Assembly: GCA_014237395.1 (NCBI GenBank)
Contig: JABZFP010000030.1
Span: 186,001-250,000, forward strand
Length of the DNA stretch: 64,000 bases
From: Desulfobacteraceae bacterium
Lineage (GTDB): Bacteria; Desulfobacterota; Desulfobacteria; Desulfobacterales; UBA5852
Reading direction: 5' to 3'
Position numbers and translations under genes: made by a program. The notes under the pieces are model-generated. The model made no database searches, was not told where the DNA came from, and saw only the letters and a program-made list of their open reading frames with translations. Shown here piece after piece: positions 1 to 9,705 of the stretch (position 1 is its first letter; every line of letters begins with the position of its first letter).

Positions 1-2
1 AG

Positions 3-3000
3 GTGACCGTGGCCGTCGCAGGTGCTGCGGACGGCGAAGCCAATGCCACCCCGGAATTAGCGATCACGGGCCTTGCGGGGGGCGCCGGAGATGATGCGAT
101 ACTCAACGAGGGGCGACTGACCCTGGTGAGCCGGTCGAAAAGTGAATCCACTGGTTCCAGTTGGACAGCCGCTGGATCGGCAAGCAGTAAATCCGGCAAC
201 CAGGTGACGAACACGGCGAAGGGGATTACCGGAGGGGCCGGTGACGATCGAATCGTCAACACCGGCACGATCCAGGTCGGCCCCGGGGAAGACGCCACGG
301 GCGACGAATACTGGATGTCCAGCCTTATCACGGAAAGCTTTGCTCTGGGGATTGCGGGGGCCACCAATGCGGAAACAACCGCCTTTGCTCGCACGTATTC
401 GACCGGCATGGACGGTGAGACGGGCGACGATTTGATCATGAACAGTGGCGATGTCACCGTCATGGCGACATCGCGAAGCGATTCGACCGGTGGTTCATTC
501 AACCTTTTCGGCTCAGGTGATGCTGAGACGGACGCGGGTGCGTATACTGCCGCGACGGGAATTGAGGGTGGTCAGGGAGATGACTGGATCGAGACCGGGG
601 GTGAGGCGGAGGCTTTAATTCGAGTTATCGCCGAATCAAGTCTCACCATGGATGGTTCGAGTTTTTCGATTGGCGGTGGGGGTGAAGCCGGCGGGAAGCT
701 GGCGGCCGAAACACTGGCGGTCGGTATTTCGGGCGGTGAGGGTCAGGATACGGTGCGCAACAATGCTGACATCCATGTCGATGCCGTTTCCACGCTGATC
801 TCCCAAGCCGGTTCGGATACGATCTTCGGTACCAGCGATTCAGACCTGACTTCCGGAGCGATTACGAAGGCTTCCGGGATACGGGGTGGTGACGGGAGCG
901 ACGATATTGCATCCACAGGCCATATTGAAGTGACGGCTACCGCAACGATTTCCCAGGATGGATCGAGCTACACATTCGGCGGTACCGGGGAGACGGGCGG
1001 GGCGCTCGCCGCGACTACCAGTGCGGTAGGCATAAGCGGTGATGGTGGCCGTGATACGATCCGCAATGCAGGCGATATCAACGTGTCGGCTAGTGCGGGC
1101 CTCGATTCCAGCGGAGATTCGGAAACCACCTTCGGCACTTCCGAGGGCGGTGTGACGATTGGTACGGATGTGGAAGCGGCGGGAATTGATGGTGGCGATG
1201 GTGACGACGCTATTGATAACATGGGCCGGATTGAAGTGGCGGCAACGTCAACCCTTACCCAGGATGGATCGAGCTACACATTCGGCGGCACCGGGGAGAC
1301 GGGCGGGGCACTGGCCGCGGCCTCCCGCGCGGTCGGCATTGCCGGAAATCTTGGTGCGGACACGATTCGCAACGATGGCGATATCGTCGTGTCGGCAGAT
1401 GCCGATCTCGCATCCAGTGGTGATTCGGAAACCACCTTCGGCACTTCCGAGGGCGGTGTGACGATTGGTACGTATGTGGAAGCGGCGGGGATCGATGGTG
1501 GCGACGGGGACGACGCTATTGATAACACGGGTCGGATCGAAGTGTCGGCAGGGTCAACCCTTACCCAGGACGGATCGAGCTATGCTTTCGGCGGCACCGG
1601 GGAGACCGGCGGGGTGTTGGCGGCGGATACGCATACAGTGGGCATTGTTGGTGGGGCGGGATCGGATCAAATTCGCAACGCTGGTGAAATCGATGTCTTT
1701 GCCGCTGCCGCTTTAAATACAAGCGGTGAATCGGAAACGACATTTGGTACCTCGGACGGCGGTATTTCTGTTGGGGCAATTGTTGAGGCCTCGGGCATCG
1801 CTAGTGGCGAAGACGATGATGGGGTCGAAAACCTCAATTTGATCCGCGTTCGGGCGCAAACAAATGTGACCTCTCAGATGGAGGCGTATACCTTCGGGGG
1901 GACCTCGGACAGTGACGTGGCCATGAGCGGCGCGTCACGGGCGGACGGTATCGACGGCGGTGATGGCTCCAATTTAATCGTGAACCGTGATACGATCGAC
2001 GTCGAGGCGGTCGCCGAACTTTCGGCCACCGGCGGCACCAGTGCGACTTTTGGCGGGGCGGGCGGCAGCGGTTCGGTGGCCGCCGAAGCAACTGCCGCGG
2101 GGATCGGCACCGGCGCTGACGATGATATCATTTACAACACCGGCACGATCGCGGTGAATGGAACAGCAGATGCCGCGATGCTGAACAATGCGGATGCGGG
2201 CTGGCTGGTCGGGGATGGCGACACGGTATCCGATGCCCAGACGGCCGTACAGGGCATCGGCGTAGCGGCCGATGACGGTAACAACACCATCACGAACGAC
2301 GGGGATGTGATGGTTGTGGCGGAGGGTGTGGCTTCCGCATTCGCATATGCCAGCGGGGCCCATCTGACCTGGGATGGAGACGGAGAAGCCATCGCCCACA
2401 GTTCGGTCGAGGTCGATGCGATTGGGATCGAGGCGGGTGACGGCGAAAACCATATCGTCAATAACAACATCATTAACGTCACCGCCCAGGCGACAACGGC
2501 CAAAAACGTCACAACGACCATTCGATTCTGGTCTGAGGAGGAAAACCCCGATCCAGATAATCCTCCCGAAAATCCCATTGCAACCTACACGGGCGGTGCA
2601 CTGCCGGATCTGACGGATTCAGATACCCCTCACCTGACAGGGGAGACCATCTATTGGGAGGATGACCCCGATAACGGCATCGCAGGCTATGTGCCGGTCT
2701 ATCGTGTTGTGGAAGACGAAGACGGCGTACAGTCCTGGGTCCGGGTGGATGGTTATTTGATCGAACAGGATATCACCTTGGAGGCTTCGCCGACCTACGC
2801 CTTTTCCAATGGCAACGGGGTGACGGGAACCGGAACCTCTTTGGCGACAGGGATCAGTCATGCCACGGCGATCGGGATTCTTGCCGGCAGCGGCAACAAC
2901 CGCGTCATCAACGATGGCGAGATTGACATCGAAGCGCGGCCCGAAGCGCTGGCGGCCGTCGATGCGGATGGGGATGCATGGGGGGATGCAATTGGCACGG

Positions 3001-5336
3001 CCGTTGCTGAAGCCCATGCGTCGGCGATCGGTATCGACCTTGGCGATGGAGACAATGCGGTCTGGAATGGCGGATCGATAAGAGTCCTGGCGGCTCCGAC
3101 AGCCCAGGCGGATGGCCATGTCTCGGGAGGCGACATCTGCATCTGGTTTTTCGGCTGGTGGTGCGGTGGTGGCGGTGACGGCATTGGCACGGCAGACGCC
3201 CTGTCTGAAGCCGAGGCATTTGGGATCCGGGTGGGCGACGGTGACAATCAGATTGTCAACGACGGGACGGTATCGGTGGTTGCCGATTCAGGGGCGACAG
3301 CCGCTATGAGCGGAGATGCATCGCCGGACATTGTTGTAAGTACATCGGCCTATGCCGCGGGTATTCAAGCCGGTGGCGGCAACAACATGATTTTCAACAA
3401 CGGCTCAATCGACGTTTCGGCGTTGGCACTTGACGGCACCGCCCAGGCCATCGGCATCCGGACCGGTGCGGGGGACGATACGATTGTGAGCAGCGGAAGT
3501 ATTACCACGGCGGTTGAGGATGCCGATGGTGCGGCAGCCGGAGTCGCTATTACCACCGGTGCCGGGAACGATGTGGTGGCCCTCATGCCCGATTCCGCAG
3601 CAACGGGCAGCGTGGAACTGGGGGAGGGTGACGACCGTCTGAATCTCGTTGAAAGTGCGGTGCTCGACGGGGACGCCATGGGTGGTGACGGTAGGGACGA
3701 CATCGTCTTCTACGGCCAGGGCGGCTACGGTGGCCAGATTGCCGATGATTTCGAAGCTGCCACCAAATACGATACGGGGACTTACACCCTGACCAGCTTG
3801 CCCACAATGAACGCATTGGCGATTTATGATGGTACGCTCCACGTCGAAGACGACTATCTGTTCGACGAAACCGGATTGGCCCTTATGCGTATTCATCTGG
3901 ACGGCTTCGGGCAGCTATGGGTTGATGGCATGGCAGATCTCGGTGGATCATTGTCCGTTCTGGCCGAGCAGCGGGTTTTCCACAACGGCGCTATCTTTCC
4001 GATCATCCAGTCCGGAGAGCTGGTGGATACCTTTGAGGCGGTCAGCCTGCCCGAAGCGCGGCAACTGCTGCGCTTTGAATTGAATTACAATGACGAAGAC
4101 GAGCAGGTGGAGGTGCTGGCGCGCACCCGGCCCTTTCGCACGGTAGCCCGGAATGATAACGAGCGGGCGATTGCCGATTACCTGGACCGGATTGCCCCCG
4201 GGGCCACCGGCGAAATGTCCCGCGTGCTGGGTGAATTCCAGACCTTGCAGGGCAACCAGTTTGGTGAGGCTTTTGCGGGGATGAGTCCTGCCAGCTACGG
4301 GGCGTCTACCGGAGCGGGGTTGAATACCGCCCGCTTGTATTCCCAGGTGGTGTCCAACCGGATGCAGTCCTTGTGGTCGGGCGTGGCCACCCGTCAGGCC
4401 GAAGCGTCTTCAAACAGGCTGGACGGGATCCTGCTGGCTTACAACGGGCCGAATGCATCCCTGGGGAATTTGGTGGGCCATCAAGCACAGGCGGATACCC
4501 GGCAGCGTTGGGGGGCCTGGGCCAATGTCTATGGGCAATGGACGACCCAGGATGCCGACGACGGGTTTGTGGGCTACGACAGCGATACCTACGGGGTGGT
4601 CCTCGGAATGGATTACGCTCTTTCCGAAACTTGGCTGGCGGGTCTGAGCTTCGGCTATTCCAGTAATGACCTGAATTTTGATACGAACGCCGGCGATGGC
4701 GATATCGACAGCTACTTTGGTTCCTTTTATACGGGGTGGTATGACGACGCCTTCTACCTCGAGTCTGTCCTGACGTATGGCAGCCAGGCGTATGACAACA
4801 AGCGCAACGTGGTGGTGGGCGCCACCCGGTACACGGCGAGCAGCGATCACGACGGGAACCTTTACAGCGCTTATCTGGGAAGCGGTTATAATTTTGGTGA
4901 TGGTATCTGGCAAATCGGCCCGTTTGTGTCCCTGGAATACCTCTATCTGGACGAAGACGGTTTCGAGGAAAAGGGCGCGGGCGTCTTGAATCTGATCGTG
5001 GACGACCGCCAGACCGACGCCCTGATATCGCAACTGGGGGTGCGTGCGGCCCGCTATTTCGACACCGGTCTCGGAGCACTTGTTCCCGAACTGAGCCTGG
5101 CCTGGCTGTATGACTTCGATATCGACGACCGCGTGATCACCTCGTCGTTTGCCGGAGCATCAGGCGATGCCTTTTCCATCACGGGCCAGGAGGTCGAGCA
5201 GAACGGTGTGGTGGTCGGCGCGGCCCTCACCCTGATGCAGGTCAACGGGATCGAATCCTCGCTGTCCTACAGCGGCGAGTTCCGTGATGGATACGATGCC
5301 CATGCCTTGATCGGCCAGATTCGGATCGCATTCTGA
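3..5336 (+). CDS. Autotransporter adhesin-like protein, 5' end outside the window
   Basis: The frame is open from the first bases of the window, so the true start lies upstream; 1777 codons are visible. Roughly residues 1-1190 are a passenger made of degenerate glycine/aspartate-rich repeats (G-x-G-D-D-x-I-x-N-x-G-x-I pattern, likely beta-solenoid) with almost no cysteine. A linker follows, and about residues 1490-1777 form an autotransporter beta-barrel: alternating aromatic strands ending in a terminal phenylalanine (R-I-A-F), the usual outer-membrane signature. It should be exported by Sec, anchored in the outer membrane, and display the repeats on the surface. The ligand is unknown. The N-terminal signal peptide cannot be seen. 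Confident about the class, not about the function. Confidence 0.88.
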   Translation: MTVAVAGAADGEANATPELAITGLAGGAGDDAILNEGRLTLVSRSKSESTGSSWTAAGSASSKSGNQVTNTAKGITGGAGDDRIVNTGTIQVGPGEDATGDEYWMSSLITESFALGIAGATNAETTAFARTYSTGMDGETGDDLIMNSGDVTVMATSRSDSTGGSFNLFGSGDAETDAGAYTAATGIEGGQGDDWIETGGEAEALIRVIAESSLTMDGSSFSIGGGGEAGGKLAAETLAVGISGGEGQDTVRNNADIHVDAVSTLISQAGSDTIFGTSDSDLTSGAITKASGIRGGDGSDDIASTGHIEVTATATISQDGSSYTFGGTGETGGALAATTSAVGISGDGGRDTIRNAGDINVSASAGLDSSGDSETTFGTSEGGVTIGTDVEAAGIDGGDGDDAIDNMGRIEVAATSTLTQDGSSYTFGGTGETGGALAAASRAVGIAGNLGADTIRNDGDIVVSADADLASSGDSETTFGTSEGGVTIGTYVEAAGIDGGDGDDAIDNTGRIEVSAGSTLTQDGSSYAFGGTGETGGVLAADTHTVGIVGGAGSDQIRNAGEIDVFAAAALNTSGESETTFGTSDGGISVGAIVEASGIASGEDDDGVENLNLIRVRAQTNVTSQMEAYTFGGTSDSDVAMSGASRADGIDGGDGSNLIVNRDTIDVEAVAELSATGGTSATFGGAGGSGSVAAEATAAGIGTGADDDIIYNTGTIAVNGTADAAMLNNADAGWLVGDGDTVSDAQTAVQGIGVAADDGNNTITNDGDVMVVAEGVASAFAYASGAHLTWDGDGEAIAHSSVEVDAIGIEAGDGENHIVNNNIINVTAQATTAKNVTTTIRFWSEEENPDPDNPPENPIATYTGGALPDLTDSDTPHLTGETIYWEDDPDNGIAGYVPVYRVVEDEDGVQSWVRVDGYLIEQDITLEASPTYAFSNGNGVTGTGTSLATGISHATAIGILAGSGNNRVINDGEIDIEARPEALAAVDADGDAWGDAIGTAVAEAHASAIGIDLGDGDNAVWNGGSIRVLAAPTAQADGHVSGGDICIWFFGWWCGGGGDGIGTADALSEAEAFGIRVGDGDNQIVNDGTVSVVADSGATAAMSGDASPDIVVSTSAYAAGIQAGGGNNMIFNNGSIDVSALALDGTAQAIGIRTGAGDDTIVSSGSITTAVEDADGAAAGVAITTGAGNDVVALMPDSAATGSVELGEGDDRLNLVESAVLDGDAMGGDGRDDIVFYGQGGYGGQIADDFEAATKYDTGTYTLTSLPTMNALAIYDGTLHVEDDYLFDETGLALMRIHLDGFGQLWVDGMADLGGSLSVLAEQRVFHNGAIFPIIQSGELVDTFEAVSLPEARQLLRFELNYNDEDEQVEVLARTRPFRTVARNDNERAIADYLDRIAPGATGEMSRVLGEFQTLQGNQFGEAFAGMSPASYGASTGAGLNTARLYSQVVSNRMQSLWSGVATRQAEASSNRLDGILLAYNGPNASLGNLVGHQAQADTRQRWGAWANVYGQWTTQDADDGFVGYDSDTYGVVLGMDYALSETWLAGLSFGYSSNDLNFDTNAGDGDIDSYFGSFYTGWYDDAFYLESVLTYGSQAYDNKRNVVVGATRYTASSDHDGNLYSAYLGSGYNFGDGIWQIGPFVSLEYLYLDEDGFEEKGAGVLNLIVDDRQTDALISQLGVRAARYFDTGLGALVPELSLAWLYDFDIDDRVITSSFAGASGDAFSITGQEVEQNGVVVGAALTLMQVNGIESSLSYSGEFRDGYDAHALIGQIRIAF
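648..2178 (+). repeat. 306-bp in-frame tandem repeats in the autotransporter passenger
   Basis: A unit of 306 bp (102 codons) repeats exactly in phase. Homologous landmarks (D-G-S-S-Y-x-F-G-G-T-G-E-T-G-G) start near 648, 954, 1260, 1566 and 1872. The copies from 954 to about 1700 are nearly identical over long stretches, for example 1115-1166 against 1421-1472. Outer copies are diverged. High identity in the central units suggests recent duplication or gene conversion. Confidence 0.9.
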
Positions 5337-5435
5337 AACCGGCTGGCGGCGTGGTCCTTTTACTGTGGCGAACCTTTTGACGTCACGGCTTTGCGGCGAA
5401 TGGTTTTCAGGCGATCGCCGCGGTCGGGAATGCGG

Positions 5436-5467
5436 TCGCCCACCGCGGTAGGGTGGTGGCGCTTTTT
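5436..5467 (+). terminator. Possible terminator after the autotransporter
   Basis: An imperfect GC-rich stem (CGCCCACC against GGTGGTGGCG, with a bulge) is followed by six T residues. It lies 100 bp after the autotransporter stop. The stem is not clean, so this is tentative. Confidence 0.35.
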
Positions 5468-5924
5468 TGTGAGAACACCTGGCGGGCGATTGAATGCTGC
5501 CGGGTTGCCGGGGGGCGTCTTTCCCGCGGGGGGGGTAATTTTTGCACGATTGGCACGTCTCCGTCGGACCTTGCGGGAGCACCACATTTTGCTTTACATC
5601 GGGCATGTTTCGATCTATATCCCAATAAAGATGTTTCATACATCGTCCTAGCTCCATGGCAGAGGCGCCATCTTTCTCCTACGGTATATCTCAGTTCACA
5701 TCGTTTGGTCTCTTCCTCACGGATGGCGCCTTGCCCTGGGTCTTTCATAAACACCCTCCCAAAAAGCTTCCCTTTCATTCAACGATGTTTTTCTTGAACC
5801 GTGCCTCAAAGTGGCCTATGGGGGTTAGATCATCACGCCATCATTTTGCCCTTTCACCATACGCGGGATCCTTTCCGCGCTTCTGATGACTTAAATGATC
5901 GAACACCGACGATAGGGGGAAACC
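5468..5924. other. Intergenic region without a recognisable gene
   Basis: No reading frame here resembles a protein I know. The region is GC-rich at its left end and more AT-rich toward 5925. It must contain the promoter of the sulfite-oxidase-like gene, but I see no clear operator or riboswitch. Confidence 0.5.
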
Positions 5925-6968
5925 ATGAGCGAATCCAAGCGCGTCATGACCGAAAAGCCCTTGAATGCCGAAACGCCAACGCCACGGCTGCGGTCATGGA
6001 TTACGGCCAACGACGTGTTTTTTGACCGCAATCAGGGCCAGATTCCTGATCAAAAGATGCCGCTGGATCAATGGGAACTGCGGATCGATGGTGAAGTGAA
6101 AAAGCCCCAGAGACTCACTTTTGAACAACTCTGCGACTTTCCCAAAGCCATTGTAGCCAATACCTTGGAGTGCTCCGGCAACGGGCGGTCCCTGCTTGCC
6201 AAAAAATCATCGGGCAATCCATGGACCATCGGTGGGGTCGGAAACGCCATATGGGGTGGCGTGGGGCTTGGAACACTTCTGGCTGAAACAGGCCTTACGG
6301 AACGGGCCGCGCACGTGTCTTTCGAGGGCATGGACACGCCTCTTGGAAAAGCGAACATCACGTTCGTGCGGAGCATTCCCATCGACAAGGCCATGGCTTC
6401 CACCCTGCTGGCCTATGAAATGAACGGAGAGCCGCTGCCCTTGAAGCATGGGTACCCTTTGAGGGCCCTGGCGCTGGGATGGACCGGCGCCAATTGCGTT
6501 AAATGGCTGAAGCGCATCACCGTGCTGGATAAACCCTACGAGGGGTTCTTCATGGACAAGGTTTACCGCGTCTTCGAAAAGGGCCAGGATCCGGCCAGTG
6601 GCGAGATCGTCACCGGCATCAAGCTCAAATCCATTATCACCCAACCCCTGCCCGGAGAACAGCGACAGGCCGGACGCGTGGTGGTGCTCGGAGCGGCCTA
6701 CGGCGGCGAGGCACACGTGGAAAAGGTGGAAGTGTCCCCCGACAACGGGGTGACCTGGCATGCGGCCGAATTTCTCGGTCCGGACGAGCCCTTTGCCTGG
6801 CGGCACTGGCAGTTCGTGTGGCAGGCGACCCGAACCGGAAGCCATACCCTTCTCTCCAGGGCCACCGATAGCTGGGGTCGCCGGCAGCCTGAATCCGCCG
6901 AGTGGAATCTGCTGGGCTACGGCAACAACGGCATCAGAGAGCATGGGGTTACCATCGACATCCTTTAG
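5925..6968 (+). CDS. Sulfite oxidase-family molybdopterin oxidoreductase
   Basis: The 347-residue product has the SUOX fold order. A molybdopterin-binding domain (about residues 30-220) contains the N-T-L-E-C-S-G-N-G-R signature whose Cys83 would be the molybdenum ligand. A C-terminal Mo-co dimerisation domain (about 230-345) has the typical V-E-K-V-E-V-S-x-D-x-G segment. No signal peptide is visible, so it is probably cytoplasmic, unlike periplasmic SorA or MsrP. The substrate could be sulfite or another oxyanion or sulfoxide; sequence alone does not decide. The ATG follows GGGGGAAACC, an acceptable ribosome site. It heads a short run with the next two genes. Confidence 0.85.
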   Translation: MSESKRVMTEKPLNAETPTPRLRSWITANDVFFDRNQGQIPDQKMPLDQWELRIDGEVKKPQRLTFEQLCDFPKAIVANTLECSGNGRSLLAKKSSGNPWTIGGVGNAIWGGVGLGTLLAETGLTERAAHVSFEGMDTPLGKANITFVRSIPIDKAMASTLLAYEMNGEPLPLKHGYPLRALALGWTGANCVKWLKRITVLDKPYEGFFMDKVYRVFEKGQDPASGEIVTGIKLKSIITQPLPGEQRQAGRVVVLGAAYGGEAHVEKVEVSPDNGVTWHAAEFLGPDEPFAWRHWQFVWQATRTGSHTLLSRATDSWGRRQPESAEWNLLGYGNNGIREHGVTIDIL

Positions 6969-7051
6969 CGGGAATCAGGTCCAAGTATGCGGGTAGACGA
7001 TTACCCACACGTTTTCCGACGACGGCCGCATCGCGCTATTGGCGGGCTATC

Positions 7052-7528
7052 ATGGAGTATGGTGTGAACACGGATGAACTTGTCCAGCGACGGGTCGCTG
7101 CCTACTACTGGCGCGATGACATCAACTGCGCCACCACCAGCCTCAAAATTCTATCCGAAAAATTTGGTGTCGAATTGTCGGACCAGGTGATCGACGCGGC
7201 GGTCGGCATGCACGGCGCGGGTGAATACGGCGCCCAGTGCGGTCTGGTGGAGGGTGCCTTGATGTTTCTGGGGATTCTGGGCCGACGGCAGCATATCTCC
7301 GACGAGGCCATAATTCAGGCCTGCAAAGCCTATGCGGAGCAGTTTGAAAAACGGTTCCGCAGCCTGTCGTGCGCCGTGCTGCGCCCTCAAGGGTTTGACC
7401 CGAAAAATCCCCCGCATCTCTGCGAAGCCTTTACCCGGGAGGCCGTCGCTTTCACGATCGCATTCATGATCAGCCGGTTAAACGCTGGCATGCATGGACG
7501 GGCGGCAGATCGAAAAGTAAACCGGTGA
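7052..7528 (+). CDS. C_GCAxxG_C_C family protein
   Basis: This redox-type family is named for its cysteine pattern. Here C-A-T-T-S near residue 25 is followed by G-M-H-G-A-G-E-Y-G-A-Q-C-G-L-V-E-G-A, with further cysteines at S-C-A-V-L-R and H-L-C-E-A. The ATG at 7052 is chosen because upstream codons do not resemble the family; the frame itself is open further 5'. Many anaerobes carry such proteins next to redox enzymes, but no biochemical function is established to my knowledge. The last bases overlap the next gene by 4 bp, suggesting translational coupling. Confidence 0.8.
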   Translation: MEYGVNTDELVQRRVAAYYWRDDINCATTSLKILSEKFGVELSDQVIDAAVGMHGAGEYGAQCGLVEGALMFLGILGRRQHISDEAIIQACKAYAEQFEKRFRSLSCAVLRPQGFDPKNPPHLCEAFTREAVAFTIAFMISRLNAGMHGRAADRKVNR

Positions 7529-7959
7529 AGAAAGTTTTTCCGGCTCTCGTTCTGGTGGTGGCGATTGTTGGAATGCTTCACTATCTGGAATGGCCCTTAT
7601 TCGACGAACCGCGCTTTGAGCCGCAGCACATCGATGCGCTCAGCGATGCCTTCCAAAAAGGGCTAAGCAACATCCAGGTCGAGGGGCAGGGGGTCGTTGT
7701 CAAAATCCTGCCGGACGACCGCAAAGGCAGCCGGCACCAGCGGTTTATTTTGGAACTGAATTCCGGACAAACGCTGCTGGTGGCTCACAACATCGATCTC
7801 GCAGCGCGAATTGCTTCCTTAACCAAAGGCGATCGGGTTTCTTTTTTCGGAGAATACGAGTGGAATGCACAAGGCGGCGTCCTCCACTGGACCCATCACG
7901 ACCCCCAGGGCCGGCATGTAAATGGCTGGCTCAAGCACAAAGGGCTTCGCTATCAATAA
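7525..7959 (+). CDS. DUF3465 family membrane-anchored protein
   Basis: 144 residues starting at a GTG that overlaps the preceding stop. Residues 1-20 form one hydrophobic anchor or uncleaved signal. The rest matches DUF3465: an OB-like segment with I-L-P-D-D-R-K-G-S-R-H-Q-R-F, then H-N-I-D-L-A, G-E-Y-E-W-N, H-W-T-H-H-D-P and G-W-L-K-H-K-G. These His/Asp-rich motifs are highly conserved in the family, whose role is unknown; homologues are often described as nucleic-acid or metal binding only by inference. Probably periplasmic. Confidence 0.82.
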   Translation: MKKVFPALVLVVAIVGMLHYLEWPLFDEPRFEPQHIDALSDAFQKGLSNIQVEGQGVVVKILPDDRKGSRHQRFILELNSGQTLLVAHNIDLAARIASLTKGDRVSFFGEYEWNAQGGVLHWTHHDPQGRHVNGWLKHKGLRYQ

Positions 7960-8012
7960 TCAGCTCTAAACCCCCGGCCTCTCTCAGGTGCATTGCGGCG
8001 ACCGCATGGCCG

Positions 8013-8474
8013 TCACCCGATCGCGGGCATCAACGTCCAGGCAATGATCCAGTTGGTGGTCTCCGCCGTTCGCTTCAGGCAGACAATGCCTGCGTTTTGG
8101 AATTGAAAGACAGGCATTTCCGGGTCGCCGATCACCAGCCAGGAACAGAGGCGCGTCATGAAGGGTAGGTGCCCGACCAGCATGAGGTTTTCCTTGCTGT
8201 CGATCAGGCCGGCAAGTGCGGTGACATCGTCCAGGGGGTTGAGACCGGATTTGGCAAGCAGGCCGTCAGGCGGGGCTAGGGCCGCTTCGAAAATTTCCGC
8301 TGTCTGACGAGCCCTTTTTTTGCCGCTGTGCAGAATGCAGCTTACCGGCACCCCGTAACCTTTGGCCACGCCGGCGATGCGCGTGGCGGCCGCGCGCCCC
8401 TCCTTGGTCAATCCTTTTGACGGATCGATATCTTTAGCGTGGCATTGACCATGCTGAACAAGATAAAGGGCCAT
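8013..8474 (-). CDS. sixA: SixA-like phosphohistidine phosphatase (histidine phosphatase superfamily)
   Basis: The 153-residue product starts M-A-L-Y-L-V-Q-H-G-Q, the position of the R-H-G catalytic motif. The leading Arg is Gln here, a variant I recall in SixA-like proteins of delta-proteobacteria; the catalytic His9 is kept. A second histidine in L-M-L-V-G-H-L-P-F (about residue 110) completes the phosphoglycerate-mutase-type site. SixA of E. coli removes phosphate from the histidine of phosphotransfer proteins. The window contains four hybrid kinases, but a link to them is only speculation. Convergent with the preceding gene. Confidence 0.8.
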   Translation of the reverse strand: MALYLVQHGQCHAKDIDPSKGLTKEGRAAATRIAGVAKGYGVPVSCILHSGKKRARQTAEIFEAALAPPDGLLAKSGLNPLDDVTALAGLIDSKENLMLVGHLPFMTRLCSWLVIGDPEMPVFQFQNAGIVCLKRTAETTNWIIAWTLMPAIG

Positions 8475-8531
8475 GATACGGATCCTCCTTGTTTTCCATT
8501 CAGGTTGGCGTTAAGGTACGGATTTCAAATT

Positions 8532-8634
8532 TGACGGTTGCGTAAAAAGCTCAACCCACCAGAGGCGGACAACGTCCCTGAAAAGGGATAACTATCCGCG
8601 CAAGCCGTATCTCGAACAGTTTGCGCAACCGTCA
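8532..8634. repeat. 103-bp element with perfect 11-bp terminal inverted repeats (MITE-like)
   Basis: TGACGGTTGCG at 8532-8542 is the exact reverse complement of CGCAACCGTCA at 8624-8634. The interior shows no coding potential. It sits in the 301-bp divergent gap between sixA and the DHH gene, so it is either a small non-autonomous mobile element or a regulatory secondary structure. No target-site duplication was confirmed. Confidence 0.5.
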
Positions 8635-8775
8635 GAAGCATGAATTTTTATGCGTCCATCAAATATCGTGCAGGATGATAGTATCGAATATAACGCCATT
8701 TTCGTTAATGGCCAGCAGGGGTGCCCATCCGGAGGGGCGATCTTCCGATAGGGCCCTGCTAAATAGGAGTTCTCC

Positions 8776-9705
8776 ATGCGTATCGTAACCCGTCCTGATT
8801 TTGACGGCGTGGTCTGTGCTGTTTTGTTACGTGAAGCCATCAATGAAAAATTACCCATTTTTTGGGCCGAACCCGGCGACATGCAGCATGGCCTGGTCGA
8901 CGTTCAGGCCGGCGATATCGTGGCCAACCTGCCGTTTCACGATCGCTGTGCCATGTGGTTCGACCATCACTACTCCAACGTGCCGGGGCGTCCTTTCGAA
9001 GGGGCGTTCGAGTTGGCCCCCTCGGCAGCCGGGCTGGTCCATCGTTATTTTGCCGATCGGCTGACCACGGATTTCGATGAACTGATCCGGCAAACCGACA
9101 AGATCGATGCGGCGGCGCTTTCCGAGGATGAAGTTCAGTTCCCGGAGAACTATCCTTATGTGCTGCTGTCGATGACCGTTTCCGGGCGCGATCCCGATGA
9201 CGAACCTTACTGGAACCGACTGGTGACAATGCTTGGAGCTGGGACCATTGACGCGGTCATGGCCGATCCCGACGTACACCAGCGCTGTCGGCTGGTGGTG
9301 GAAGAAAACAGGGCTTACCGCGACCTTTTGCGCCAGCATACCACGGTCAAAGGGGTCGTGGCCGTGACGGATTTTCGGGCATTGGAAGAAACGCCCAAAG
9401 GCAACCGCTTCCTGGTGTATTCCATGTTTCCGGAAACGGTGGTCCAGATGAAAATACGCCTGGCGGACCGCGACCGTGGCAAGGTGATCGTCAGTCTGGG
9501 CCACAGCATTTTCAACCGCAACTGCCGGGTCAACGTGGGGGCGCTGCTGTCGCGCTACCAGGGCGGCGGGCACCCGGGGGCCGGCTCCTGCAGTTTTCAC
9601 GTGCGCCACAGCGATGACACCATTCAAACCATCCTGGATGTCCTGATGCGCAACGAGCCCATCCCGGAATCGCGGCCGGGGGGCGGGGGCCACCCGGCAT
9701 CATGA
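8776..9705 (+). CDS. DHH/DHHA1 family phosphoesterase (exopolyphosphatase-like)
   Basis: 309 residues. The N-terminus carries T-R-P-D-F-D-G-V-V-C-A, the first DHH metal motif, and M-W-F-D-H-H-Y (about residues 59-65), the family's D-H-H motif. The C-terminal DHHA1 region has G-G-G-H-P-G-A-G-S-C (about 274-283) for substrate binding. Family members hydrolyse small nucleotides (nanoRNA, c-di-AMP breakdown products) or polyphosphate; which applies here is not resolved. A ribosome site AATAGGAG precedes the ATG. The stop overlaps the next start in an ATGA, so the permease gene is probably co-translated. Confidence 0.84.
   Translation: MRIVTRPDFDGVVCAVLLREAINEKLPIFWAEPGDMQHGLVDVQAGDIVANLPFHDRCAMWFDHHYSNVPGRPFEGAFELAPSAAGLVHRYFADRLTTDFDELIRQTDKIDAAALSEDEVQFPENYPYVLLSMTVSGRDPDDEPYWNRLVTMLGAGTIDAVMADPDVHQRCRLVVEENRAYRDLLRQHTTVKGVVAVTDFRALEETPKGNRFLVYSMFPETVVQMKIRLADRDRGKVIVSLGHSIFNRNCRVNVGALLSRYQGGGHPGAGSCSFHVRHSDDTIQTILDVLMRNEPIPESRPGGGGHPAS

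Noticed and set aside
648..2178. CRISPR-like array
   Set aside because: The periodic repeats are 306 bp, in frame and translated into beta-solenoid units of the autotransporter.
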